Shown: positions 8,676-16,386 of the stretch, piece after piece | Layout: every line of letters starts with the position of its first letter | Numbering within the stretch: position 1 is the first letter of the stretch | Assembly: GCA_018658605.1 (NCBI GenBank) | Contig: JABHUV010000106.1 | Span: forward strand, 1-28,604 | Length of the DNA: 28,604 nucleotides | Source of the DNA: Planctomycetaceae bacterium | GTDB lineage: Bacteria; Planctomycetota; Planctomycetia; Pirellulales; Pirellulaceae | Direction: 5' to 3' | Program-made: the position numbers and the translations under genes | Notes under the pieces: generated by a model | Database searches by the model: none | Seen by the model: only the letters and a program-made list of their open reading frames with translations | Told to the model about the DNA's origin: nothing

Positions 8676-9704
8676 TTATTGAATTCGCTGAGCTACGTCT
8701 TTGGCCCAGTATGTTAAAAGAATATCGGCCCCAGCTCGGTGCATCGCTAGCAGTGTTTCGTCGACGACTGCAGTTTCGTTGATCCAGCCATTCGCTGCTG
8801 CCGCTTTGATCATGCTGTATTCGCCCGACACATTGTAAGCCGCGAGTGGCACGCCAGGAAAAGCTTCTCGCACTCGGGCAATAATGTCTAAATATGCCAA
8901 TGCCGGTTTGACCATGACCATGTCAGCGCCTTCTTGAAGATCCAGTTGTACTTCACGTATCGCTTGATCGGCTAAGGCACTCGGGTCCATTTGATAACTG
9001 CGACGGTCGCCAAACTGTGGAGCACTTTCAGCCGCATCTCGAAACGGCCCGTAGTAGGCACTGTTGTATTTTGCTGAGTAGCTCATGATCGGTATGTGTT
9101 GAAAACCAGCTTGGTCCAAGGCGCCACGAATTGCTTCGACCATACCATCCATCATGCCACTTGGAGCGATGATGTCCGCACCTTGTTGAGCATGGGATAC
9201 CGCTTGTTTGCCTAGCAGTGACAATGTAGCGTCATTGTCGACATCCATGATCCCCGTTTTTTCGTGTAATATTCCGCAGTGCCCGTGGTCGGTGTACTCG
9301 CACATACAAATGTCGGTCATCACCAGTAAATCCGGTGTAACGTCTTTGATGGCAGTGATAGCCTGTTGGACAATTCCATTGTCATGTAGGGCTGCCGTTC
9401 CCTCGGCATCTTTACTTTCCGGGATCCCAAAAAGTATGACGCCGCCGATTCCTAAGTTTTGTACTGCTTGCACTTCAGTTGTTAATTGATCTAATGAAAA
9501 TTGAAATTGGCCGGGCATCGAGGGGATTTCATCTCGAATCGCAGTGCCGTCGCGTACGAACAAAGGTAGAATTAAAGAACCTGCGTGCAGTCGTGTGTGC
9601 TGACACAGTTGGCGTACCGCTGGATTGTACCGCAGTCGACGCATACGTGACTGGGGGAATTGGGCACTTTGTTGCTGTTGGGGATTTGGAGAATCCGTGG
9701 ACAT
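8676..9704 (-). CDS. hemB: Porphobilinogen synthase (delta-aminolevulinic acid dehydratase)
   Basis: HemB condenses two 5-aminolevulinate molecules to porphobilinogen. It shows the N-terminal arm motif [18 protein letters not shown] and the two active-site lysines, K212 in [14 protein letters not shown] and K266 in [12 protein letters not shown]. The metal site [14 protein letters not shown] has all three cysteines (C133, C135, C143), which marks the zinc-dependent type rather than the Asp-rich magnesium type. The open frame extends upstream to ATG 9812 (378 aa), but the added residues are unlike the family and lack a ribosome-binding site. ATG 9704 gives 342 aa, near the normal 325-340; ATG 9752 is another possibility. 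It precedes hemL and is divergent from truB. Confidence 0.95.
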   Translation of the reverse strand: MSTDSPNPQQQQSAQFPQSRMRRLRYNPAVRQLCQHTRLHAGSLILPLFVRDGTAIRDEIPSMPGQFQFSLDQLTTEVQAVQNLGIGGVILFGIPESKDAEGTAALHDNGIVQQAITAIKDVTPDLLVMTDICMCEYTDHGHCGILHEKTGIMDVDNDATLSLLGKQAVSHAQQGADIIAPSGMMDGMVEAIRGALDQAGFQHIPIMSYSAKYNSAYYGPFRDAAESAPQFGDRRSYQMDPSALADQAIREVQLDLQEGADMVMVKPALAYLDIIARVREAFPGVPLAAYNVSGEYSMIKAAAANGWINETAVVDETLLAMHRAGADILLTYWAKDVAQRIQ

Positions 9705-9915
9705 AATGGTTTGTTGAGTGGAACTAGGCGAGTGGTAGATTGGGGTGTGCATAAAATAGAAGGGGTTTTGTTGCGGCAATAATAGCGCAGTATACAAAGT
9801 CCTCTGGTACATTATGGCTTCTGTTTTGCCTGTTTGGTGAAAATCTTACTTCAAAAAGCACCAAGAATCAGTGTTTGATGGTAATGGTTGCAATATAAAC
9901 TGTATGGAAACTGCG

Positions 9916-10809
9916 ATGTTTGGGTTTTTAGGGATCAATAAACCACCGGCACTGACCTCGCGCAGTGTCGTTAATGTCGTGCAACGGCTGGTTAAACCCC
10001 ATAAAGTTGGTCATGCCGGTACCCTCGACCCACTGGCAACCGGAGTGCTGGTCGTGGCAGTTGGAAAAGCTACGCGTTTGATGCAACACGTGCATACCTT
10101 ATCGAAAACATATCGCGGTACATTTCAGTTGGGGATGCGGAGTGACACTGAAGATATCGAAGGTGAGATACAAACGGTCGAGAAATTTCGGCAACCGAGT
10201 AGGGATGAAATTCAAGCAGTGGTGGATGATTTCCAGGGCACACAAAGCCAGCAACCGCCTGCCTTCTCTGCTTTAAAAATAAAAGGAAAGCGAGCCTATT
10301 CTATAGCGAGACAAGGTAAAACCGTCAAATTGGAACCTCGCGAAATCACGATCTATCGTATTGAATTGAAAGAATATAACTTTCCGTTTTTTACCGTCGA
10401 TGTGCAGTGCAGTACAGGTACTTATATACGGTCGCTCGGCAGAGACATCGGTGATCGACTTGAATGTGGAGCGATTATGACCGAGTTAGAACGGACGGCT
10501 ATCGGAAGTTTGACGGTTGAGCAGTGTTGTGAACTAGATTTTTCGGATCTGCAGAGTGTGCAACAAGCGTTGCGTAACCCATTGGAATTGCTTGACAATG
10601 TTGAAACCATGGTAGTGACAACGGCACAGATTGACGAGTTGGGTTTCGGGCGAGAGATTGAATTGGAGGTACAACAATGTGCTCGGTTAGCGAGCCACGA
10701 GGTATTTGCCGTAAATGCAAACGGTCGTTTAGTAGCTATTCTTTCGCCTGTCGAAACCGATACTGTTGGCATAATGCGAATGCGTCCCATTCGGGTTTTT
10801 GACTGCTAA
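9916..10809 (+). CDS. truB: tRNA pseudouridine(55) synthase TruB
   Basis: TruB isomerises U55 in the T-loop of tRNAs to pseudouridine. The catalytic aspartate is D38 in the signature VGHAGTLDPLATGVLVVA. The start MFGFLGINKPPALTS matches the usual opening (hydrophobic strand then DKPxGxTS), and KTYRGTFQLGMRSDTEDIEG and STGTYIRSLGRDIG follow. ATG 9916 gives 297 aa, typical of the family. In-frame GTG 9871 and ATG 9904 exist upstream, but would add residues before the conserved N terminus. It is divergent from hemB with about 210 bp between start codons. About 250 bp of non-coding DNA separates it from ftsK. Confidence 0.95.
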   Translation: MFGFLGINKPPALTSRSVVNVVQRLVKPHKVGHAGTLDPLATGVLVVAVGKATRLMQHVHTLSKTYRGTFQLGMRSDTEDIEGEIQTVEKFRQPSRDEIQAVVDDFQGTQSQQPPAFSALKIKGKRAYSIARQGKTVKLEPREITIYRIELKEYNFPFFTVDVQCSTGTYIRSLGRDIGDRLECGAIMTELERTAIGSLTVEQCCELDFSDLQSVQQALRNPLELLDNVETMVVTTAQIDELGFGREIELEVQQCARLASHEVFAVNANGRLVAILSPVETDTVGIMRMRPIRVFDC

Positions 10810-11067
10810 ACTCCCCCTAAAATCTAGCATAACCCCTACAGGCCATTGAGCTTTTGCATTACGGAATTCTGGATATGGCTTTGGGACATTTTTTTTCGTG
10901 CTTCTAGTACGTTTGAGTGGAACACTTGCGTATGCAGTTACGAAGCGTGTGATGTTTTGTGCTGCTAATGCCCTACAAAACAATGGGTCGTAAACCAAAA
11001 GGACTGTTTTTACGATCATCTTAAAAGCATGGACGCTTGCATTTAGAACTCATCAATAGCGGTGTCC

Positions 11068-13827
11068 ATGTCAGATCGAAATCTGAAACAAGACTTGATT
11101 GCATTGGCGACAGGCGCTTTCGTTGTATTTTTAACAACGGCGCTATTAACGTACCATGTAAACGATAAAGTCGAACCACTGATCGCTCCCTTGAACCATC
11201 TGTATCAAGCAGACGTTGTTCAATACCCGCAAAGTACGTTTGTACAAAATATGTGTGGGCCGCTGGGAGCAACCACCGCTGACCTGCTATTTAGCCTGTT
11301 TGGATTTGGGGCTTGTTATCTCGTGGGTTCATTAGGCTTGCTTGTCGTAGCATTACTGCGACGAGTGAAAGTTGATTCACCTGCCATTAGAATTGGTGGA
11401 TGGGCAGTTTCATGCGTTGGAGTTTGTACTTGTTTAGCACTGACAATACCATTAGTTACGCCAGGTCCGGTGTACGGCAGTGGTGGAATGCTCGGTGCTA
11501 TGACGCAGGCAGCGTTAACAGGTTCTTTTGCTACTACTGGTGGTTTGATCATTGGTTTGAGTATGGTTTTCGGTGGCATGATGCTGGCAACTGATTACAT
11601 GTTGATTGGAATTACTACGACTATCTTGAAATATATCGTTAAGACGTTTGATGCCCTCTTAGTTTCTACGACGCGTTTTCTCTGGCAGAACCGACCGACA
11701 GGGCTATCTCGGCGCACCGGTAAAATCTTAGATGTGATTGATGTTGATGATCTCGCTGCGTTTGAATCTGATACTACAGACACTTTGTCGGTACGTATCT
11801 CGGGACGCGATGAGGTTGCCGATGAAGAAGATGAGGAATTGGATGCGTTTGACCATCTTGATGAGGTGATAGAAGCAGAAGTCGTCGACGAGGAAGAAGA
11901 AGTTGTGATCGCACCGCGGCGAAAACGTCAGCGCAGGAAGTTGCCGCGACCCCACTTCAAAATCCGTCGCAAGAAATCTCAAAGCCAGTCGCCAGTTGCG
12001 GCTGATTCGCCGGAAAAGAGTGAACGAGCGCGTTTGATGAGCTCACTAGAAAAGGCGAGTATCAGTGCCGAACAATTCGCTGGCTATGAAATGCCAAGTC
12101 AACAATTGTTGGATACACGTATAGCCATCGATTATGACGCACAAGAAAAACAGATACGCAAGAATGCAAAAACGTTGGAGAAGACATTCGACGAATTTGG
12201 CTTCGATGTGAAAGTTGTAGATGTTGAAACTGGACCGGTGATCGCTCAGTACGAAGTCGCACTTGCCGCTGGATTGCGGTTAAGCAAAATATCTGGATTG
12301 GCGGATGACTTAGCAATTGCATTGCGTGTACCGAGTGTTCGCATAGTTGCGCCAATCCCTGGAAAGAATACAGTCGGGATTGAAGTGCCAAATGCTGAGC
12401 AACAATTGGTGCGAATGCGGGAAGTGATTGAAGATGCCAATGGCAAAAGCGCGAAAATGAACATCCCAATTTTCTTAGGTAAAGATGTTGCGGGAAACAG
12501 CTTGACAGTTGACCTGACCAAGATGCCTCACCTGTTGATCGCCGGACGAACGGGTTCGGGTAAATCCGTTTGTCTACACACGATCATCGCTTCAATTTTG
12601 ATGTCTCGCAAGCCAGATGACGTCCGCCTGTTGATGATCGACCCGAAGATGGTGGAGCTGTCGATTTACGGCCAATTACCACACCTCATGCACCCTGTCG
12701 TGACAGATATGAAAAAAGCTGAAGCGATTCTTGCTTGGGCTGTTGAAAAAATGGAAGAACGCTATCGTTTGTTAGCACAAACCAAAGTTCGACACGTTAC
12801 AAGTTTTAATGAACTCGGCGAAGAAGAAATTCGCAAGCGACTTGGCCCTAAAATTGCACAAATGGATGAAGTCCCCACTCATATGCCATTTATTGTGATT
12901 GTTGCCGATGAACTTGCTGACTTGATGATGACCGCCGGTAAAGATGTTGAACAGCACATTATTCGTCTGGCTCAGAAGAGTCGCGCGGTAGGGATTCACT
13001 TGATATTAGCGACGCAGAAACCAACAGTGGACGTGATCACCGGATTGATTAAATCCAACTTGCCGGCGCGATTGGCGTTCCAAGTTGCCAGTCGGATGGA
13101 TAGTCGAGTTGTACTTGATGAAGGCGGAGCAGAGAAGTTGCTGGGCAACGGTGACATGCTGTTTCTGTGGCCTGGCACAAGTACGTTGATTCGTGGGCAG
13201 GGAACGTTTTTGGCCGATGACGAAATTCAATCGCTTGTCGATCAGTGCTCTCAGGTGGAGCAGGAATTTGAGCACGAATTAGTGAACTTAAAAGTTGATT
13301 CAGAAAACGATTTAGATCCACAAGCTCTACGTAAACGAGACGAGTTGTATGAAAGTGCAATTGAAGTTGTATTACGCGAAGGTCGCGGTAGCTGTTCGCT
13401 GCTGCAACGAGCACTGGGGATTGGTTATGGTCGGGCAGCGCGTTTAGTGGATTACATGGCTGAAGATGGGATTGTGGGAGATCACAATGGATCGAGTGCA
13501 CGTGAGGTACTCTTGACCATGGAGGAATGGGATGCGATGCAAAACGCGTCCGATGTCATGACCGACGAAGCAATGGAAGATGCAGAGCTTATTGACGAAT
13601 ATGATTCTGAGCTAATCGATGAAGACTGCGACAGTACAGAATGGGACGACGATGAATTAGCAGAGGGAGAAGAGTGGGGAGAAGCTGAAGATGACGACGA
13701 TCTGGAGTGGGAAGAGCAAGAGGCCGAAGAAACGGTATCGATTTCCATGCAATCTTCGCTGGTCGCCGACACAGATGATGACGCCGAAGACTGGGCAGAT
13801 GAACTCGATTCGGAGTATAATGAGTAG
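11068..13827 (+). CDS. ftsK: DNA translocase FtsK/SpoIIIE family with acidic C-terminal tail
   Basis: A septum-associated, ATP-driven DNA pump that clears and aligns chromosome termini at division. The N terminus has four predicted membrane helices (about residues 9-30, 72-97, 107-129, 147-181), then a charged linker with acidic and basic runs. The motor follows: alpha-domain start near SAEQFAGYEMPSQQLLD, Walker A GRTGSGKS (about 494-501) and Walker B FIVIVADELADL (about 608-618). A gamma winged-helix domain (about 756-822; EGRGSCSLLQRALGIGYGR, the KOPS-reading module) follows. It does not stop there: about 95 further residues are very rich in Asp/Glu, which is unusual. The start is ATG 11068 or GTG 11062 two codons upstream; neither has a clear ribosome-binding site. 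Total about 919 aa. Confidence 0.95.
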   Translation: MSDRNLKQDLIALATGAFVVFLTTALLTYHVNDKVEPLIAPLNHLYQADVVQYPQSTFVQNMCGPLGATTADLLFSLFGFGACYLVGSLGLLVVALLRRVKVDSPAIRIGGWAVSCVGVCTCLALTIPLVTPGPVYGSGGMLGAMTQAALTGSFATTGGLIIGLSMVFGGMMLATDYMLIGITTTILKYIVKTFDALLVSTTRFLWQNRPTGLSRRTGKILDVIDVDDLAAFESDTTDTLSVRISGRDEVADEEDEELDAFDHLDEVIEAEVVDEEEEVVIAPRRKRQRRKLPRPHFKIRRKKSQSQSPVAADSPEKSERARLMSSLEKASISAEQFAGYEMPSQQLLDTRIAIDYDAQEKQIRKNAKTLEKTFDEFGFDVKVVDVETGPVIAQYEVALAAGLRLSKISGLADDLAIALRVPSVRIVAPIPGKNTVGIEVPNAEQQLVRMREVIEDANGKSAKMNIPIFLGKDVAGNSLTVDLTKMPHLLIAGRTGSGKSVCLHTIIASILMSRKPDDVRLLMIDPKMVELSIYGQLPHLMHPVVTDMKKAEAILAWAVEKMEERYRLLAQTKVRHVTSFNELGEEEIRKRLGPKIAQMDEVPTHMPFIVIVADELADLMMTAGKDVEQHIIRLAQKSRAVGIHLILATQKPTVDVITGLIKSNLPARLAFQVASRMDSRVVLDEGGAEKLLGNGDMLFLWPGTSTLIRGQGTFLADDEIQSLVDQCSQVEQEFEHELVNLKVDSENDLDPQALRKRDELYESAIEVVLREGRGSCSLLQRALGIGYGRAARLVDYMAEDGIVGDHNGSSAREVLLTMEEWDAMQNASDVMTDEAMEDAELIDEYDSELIDEDCDSTEWDDDELAEGEEWGEAEDDDDLEWEEQEAEETVSISMQSSLVADTDDDAEDWADELDSEYNE

Positions 13828-13884
13828 TTCCGGTATTGGCCACAAATGCCTCCGCATAACACTGTAAAAAGATGCTTGGATAAA

Positions 13885-14355
13885 ATGATTGTTGATCGTC
13901 TCTGTAATGCTGCCCAGTATTACTCGCTAGAACCTTTAGTACGGCTTGGGTTTGATTTCTTAGGTCGTCCAGATTTAGCGTCTCTCGAGGACGGAGTACA
14001 TGAGATTCAAGGCCGTGATGTGTTCGCAGTTATCGCTCGGGGTGAAGGCGTAGGTCGCGAAGCAGCGATGCTGGAAGCTCATCATAAGTATTTGGATATT
14101 CAATATGTGATTGCTGGGACGGACACAATGGGCTGGCTTGAACGTGAGTTTGTTCAACGCATCAAAGATCCGTACGATGCGGACAAGGATCTCGAGTTTT
14201 TTTATGATCGTCCACAGTCGTGGATCGTCGTGCCGCAGGGTAGTTTTGCGATCTTTATGCCTCAAGATATTCATGCTCCATTGGCAACCACGACGGTAGT
14301 GCATAAAGCGGTAGTTAAGGTTAAATTGCATTCACCGTTTGCCGATGAAGGTTAG
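13885..14355 (+). CDS. YhcH/YjgK/YiaL (DUF386) family protein
   Basis: A small cupin-like protein, 156 aa from ATG 13885, of the YhcH/YjgK/YiaL family. These are associated in other bacteria with sugar or sialic-acid metabolism and are often annotated as beta-galactosidase subunit beta-like. Family motifs are MIVDRLCNA at the N terminus, LEAHHKYLDIQYVIAGTDTMGW (conserved HxxxxDIQ metal-site region) and FAIFMPQDIHAPL near the C terminus. An in-frame ATG at 13846 would add 13 residues not seen in the family; 13885 gives the characteristic MIV start. It lies 57 bp after ftsK on the same strand, with no sugar-catabolic neighbours, so its substrate is not indicated by context. Confidence 0.87.
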   Translation: MIVDRLCNAAQYYSLEPLVRLGFDFLGRPDLASLEDGVHEIQGRDVFAVIARGEGVGREAAMLEAHHKYLDIQYVIAGTDTMGWLEREFVQRIKDPYDADKDLEFFYDRPQSWIVVPQGSFAIFMPQDIHAPLATTTVVHKAVVKVKLHSPFADEG

Positions 14356-14688
14356 ACGTTGACACTCGATTGTTACCAAACTAAGGTGGAGTTGTTCAAG
14401 GCGGTAAGAAGACAAAACCATCAAAATAAAATCCTATGCATGCGGACAAACTACAAATCATACTTTTCCAGCGAGCTGTTAATAGCAGCGTGCGTGCCGT
14501 GTCCATTGTAGTCGGCGTCATTATTTGTCCTGCTATTATGAGCAGGGTTTCGACGGTGTAGGGCTAACAGAAAATTTTATTTACTAGCAAGCCCTGAGAC
14601 CGACGGGAGGTCGCAGGGTTTTTTTAGTTAAGCAGTTGATAAATCAAATACGGTAGTCACGGGCGTAAGCGTTAAGCGGAGAGCAAAA
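14356..14688 (+). promoter_or_regulatory. 333-bp intergenic leader upstream of citramalate synthase
   Basis: No protein-coding gene is convincing here. The region holds several possible RNA stems: GGACA 14444-14448 with TGTCC 14500-14504; CCTGCT 14529-14534 with AGCAGG 14541-14546; AGGGCT 14560-14565 with AGCCCT 14590-14595; and the terminator hairpin ending at 14625. The AGGGCT/AGCCCT pairing would consume the 5' arm of the terminator, the logic of an attenuator (inference). A seven-codon ORF (ATG 14538 to TAG 14561, MSRVSTV) lies between, without a good ribosome-binding site. I could not match it to a known riboswitch or T-box. Confidence 0.45.
14589..14625 (+). terminator. Intrinsic terminator or attenuator hairpin before cimA
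   Basis: Stem CCCTG-A-GACC (14592-14601) pairs with GGTC-G-CAGGG (14609-14618) with one A/G mismatch and a 7-nt loop. The stem can extend by AAG/TTT pairs outside, and seven T follow (14619-14625). It ends 63 bp before the citramalate synthase ATG. It either terminates the ftsK-yhcH transcript or acts as a conditional attenuator for the gene downstream. Confidence 0.75.
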
Positions 14689-16263
14689 ATGACAAGACAG
14701 ATTCAGATATATGACACAACTTTGCGCGACGGTACGCAAGGTGAGGGTGTAAGTCTTTCGCTGCAAGACAAACTCGAAATTGCCAAACGGCTAGACGAAA
14801 TTGGAGTGGATTACATCGAGGGCGGTTACCCGCTGTCTAATGAAAAGGACCAACAATTCTTTCAGAAAGTCCAGCAGTTAGGATTACAGCATGCAAAGGT
14901 TTGTGCTTTTGGGATGACTCGCCGTCGCGGTGTTGCTGCCTCGGCAGACCCAGGGATGCTAGCACTCCGCGATAGTCAGGCGCCGATTTGTACAATCGTT
15001 GGGAAAACATGGGATTTTCATGTCACGGATGTGTTGCGAGTGGATTTGGCTGAAAATCTGAAAATGATCGGCGAAAGTATTTCGTTTCTAGTCGCTGAGG
15101 GGCGAGAGGTGATATATGATGCCGAACATTACTTCGACGGCACAAAAGCAAATGCTCAGTACGCGGCTAAGACGATTCAAGCGGCGGCTGAAGCGGGTGC
15201 GTCTCTAATCGTATTGTGCGATACCAATGGGGGGTCGATGCCCGAGGAAATTACTGCGCTGACCAGTGGTGCAATCGAATTGCTTTCTCAATGGTCCGTG
15301 CCGGTGGGAATTCATTGCCACAATGACTGTGACGTAGCTATCGCAAATTCACTAGCTGCAGTAGACGCTGGAGCGGTTCAGGTCCAAGGCACGATAAACG
15401 GTATTGGAGAACGCTGTGGAAATGCAGATTTGATTAGTGTGATTGCTAATTTGGCATTTAAAAAAGATGGCTTTGAAGTCATTGGCAATACGGACTTTGA
15501 GCAATTAACGGAATTGTCGCGTTTTGTGTATGAGACGGCCAATATGAGACTGCGGCGGGGGCAGCCGTTCGTCGGTCGCAGCGCGTTTGCTCATAAAGGT
15601 GGAATGCACGCTCATGCGATCGCTCGAGCGGTGAATTCATATGAACATCTTGATCCCGCGGTTGTCGGTAATGAACGCCGGATTCTAATTAGTGAATTGT
15701 CTGGGCGTAGTAATGTGAAAGCGTTGACGGCAGAATATGATTTGCCTGATGACGATCAAGTCATGAAGGATATTTTGGCTGAAGTTGTTAAGTTAGAGAA
15801 CGAAGGATATCAGTTTGAAGCTGCCAAAGCATCATTCGCATTGTTGATGCAGCGGTGTGCTGGTACATTCAACGCGCATTTTGAAAGAGTTAACTATCAT
15901 GTTGAAGTCGGGGCACAAGAAGGGAAGAGTGTTACGAACGTAGCAACTGTGAAATTACGAGTGGCCGGTGAGATGCAGCACGAGGTTTCTGAGGGGGATG
16001 GCCCAGTGAACGCTCTAGACGCCGCGATGCGTAAAGCCTTGCAATACAGCTTTCCAGCGCTGGAATCAATGCGGTTGGTCGACTATAAAGTTCGCGTGGT
16101 TAATTCCGAAGCAGGCACGGCAGCTCGGACGAGGGTTTTTATAGATTGCCAAGATGAGCATGATATCTGGGGAACTGTTGGTGTGAGTGAAAATATTATC
16201 GAAGCAAGTTGGATCGCATTAGTGGACGCCATCGAATACAAATTGTATAAGGATGAACAATAG
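14689..16263 (+). CDS. cimA: (R)-citramalate synthase (LeuA/CimA family)
   Basis: A 524-residue member of the DRE-TIM acyltransferase family. It condenses pyruvate with acetyl-CoA to citramalate, the entry to the threonine-independent isoleucine pathway. The signature YDTTLRDGTQGEGVSLSLQD and DYIEGGYPLSNEKD are characteristic of the CimA branch rather than ordinary 2-isopropylmalate synthase. Metal ligands fall in GIHCHNDCDVAIANS, and HKGGMHAHAIARAV follows. The C-terminal third is the LeuA-type allosteric dimer domain (AMRKALQYSFPALESMRLVDYKVRV), where feedback inhibitors usually bind. The ATG start has GGAGAG 5 nt upstream. Expression may be set by the structured leader just upstream. Isopropylmalate or homocitrate synthase are less likely alternatives. 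Confidence 0.9.
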   Translation: MTRQIQIYDTTLRDGTQGEGVSLSLQDKLEIAKRLDEIGVDYIEGGYPLSNEKDQQFFQKVQQLGLQHAKVCAFGMTRRRGVAASADPGMLALRDSQAPICTIVGKTWDFHVTDVLRVDLAENLKMIGESISFLVAEGREVIYDAEHYFDGTKANAQYAAKTIQAAAEAGASLIVLCDTNGGSMPEEITALTSGAIELLSQWSVPVGIHCHNDCDVAIANSLAAVDAGAVQVQGTINGIGERCGNADLISVIANLAFKKDGFEVIGNTDFEQLTELSRFVYETANMRLRRGQPFVGRSAFAHKGGMHAHAIARAVNSYEHLDPAVVGNERRILISELSGRSNVKALTAEYDLPDDDQVMKDILAEVVKLENEGYQFEAAKASFALLMQRCAGTFNAHFERVNYHVEVGAQEGKSVTNVATVKLRVAGEMQHEVSEGDGPVNALDAAMRKALQYSFPALESMRLVDYKVRVVNSEAGTAARTRVFIDCQDEHDIWGTVGVSENIIEASWIALVDAIEYKLYKDEQ

Positions 16264-16267
16264 TTAG

Positions 16268-16293
16268 GTGCTCCTCTGCGACAGGAGGACTTT
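16268..16293 (+). terminator. Weak hairpin after cimA, possible terminator
   Basis: GTGCTCCT (16268-16275) and AGGAGGAC (16283-16290) form an 8-bp stem with one mismatch and a 7-nt loop, followed by only three T. Position just after the cimA stop is right for a terminator, but the T tract is poor. Confidence 0.3.
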
Positions 16294-16386
16294 CCAGACG
16301 TACCCGTTAATTAGAAACTGTGGGCCCACCGCATCAATTCCAGATTCCACTCAAGACAACCTGAGAACAGATAGAAAATTGAACGC

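Noticed and set aside
9816..9829. GG-N10-GC element upstream of truB resembling a sigma-54 promoter
   Set aside because: The -24 box is TGGCTTC rather than TGGCACG; such spacing alone is expected by chance.
10729..11019. 96-codon minus-strand frame spanning the truB end and the truB-ftsK gap
   Set aside because: Overlaps the conserved 3' end of truB, has no recognisable domain and no ribosome-binding site.
13049..13501. Minus-strand open frame opposite the FtsK motor and gamma domain
   Set aside because: It is an antisense shadow of a conserved coding frame, without motifs.
14356..14688. T-box riboswitch or tRNA gene upstream of cimA
   Set aside because: No T-box consensus core, no cloverleaf and no TTCGA T-loop arrangement could be found.
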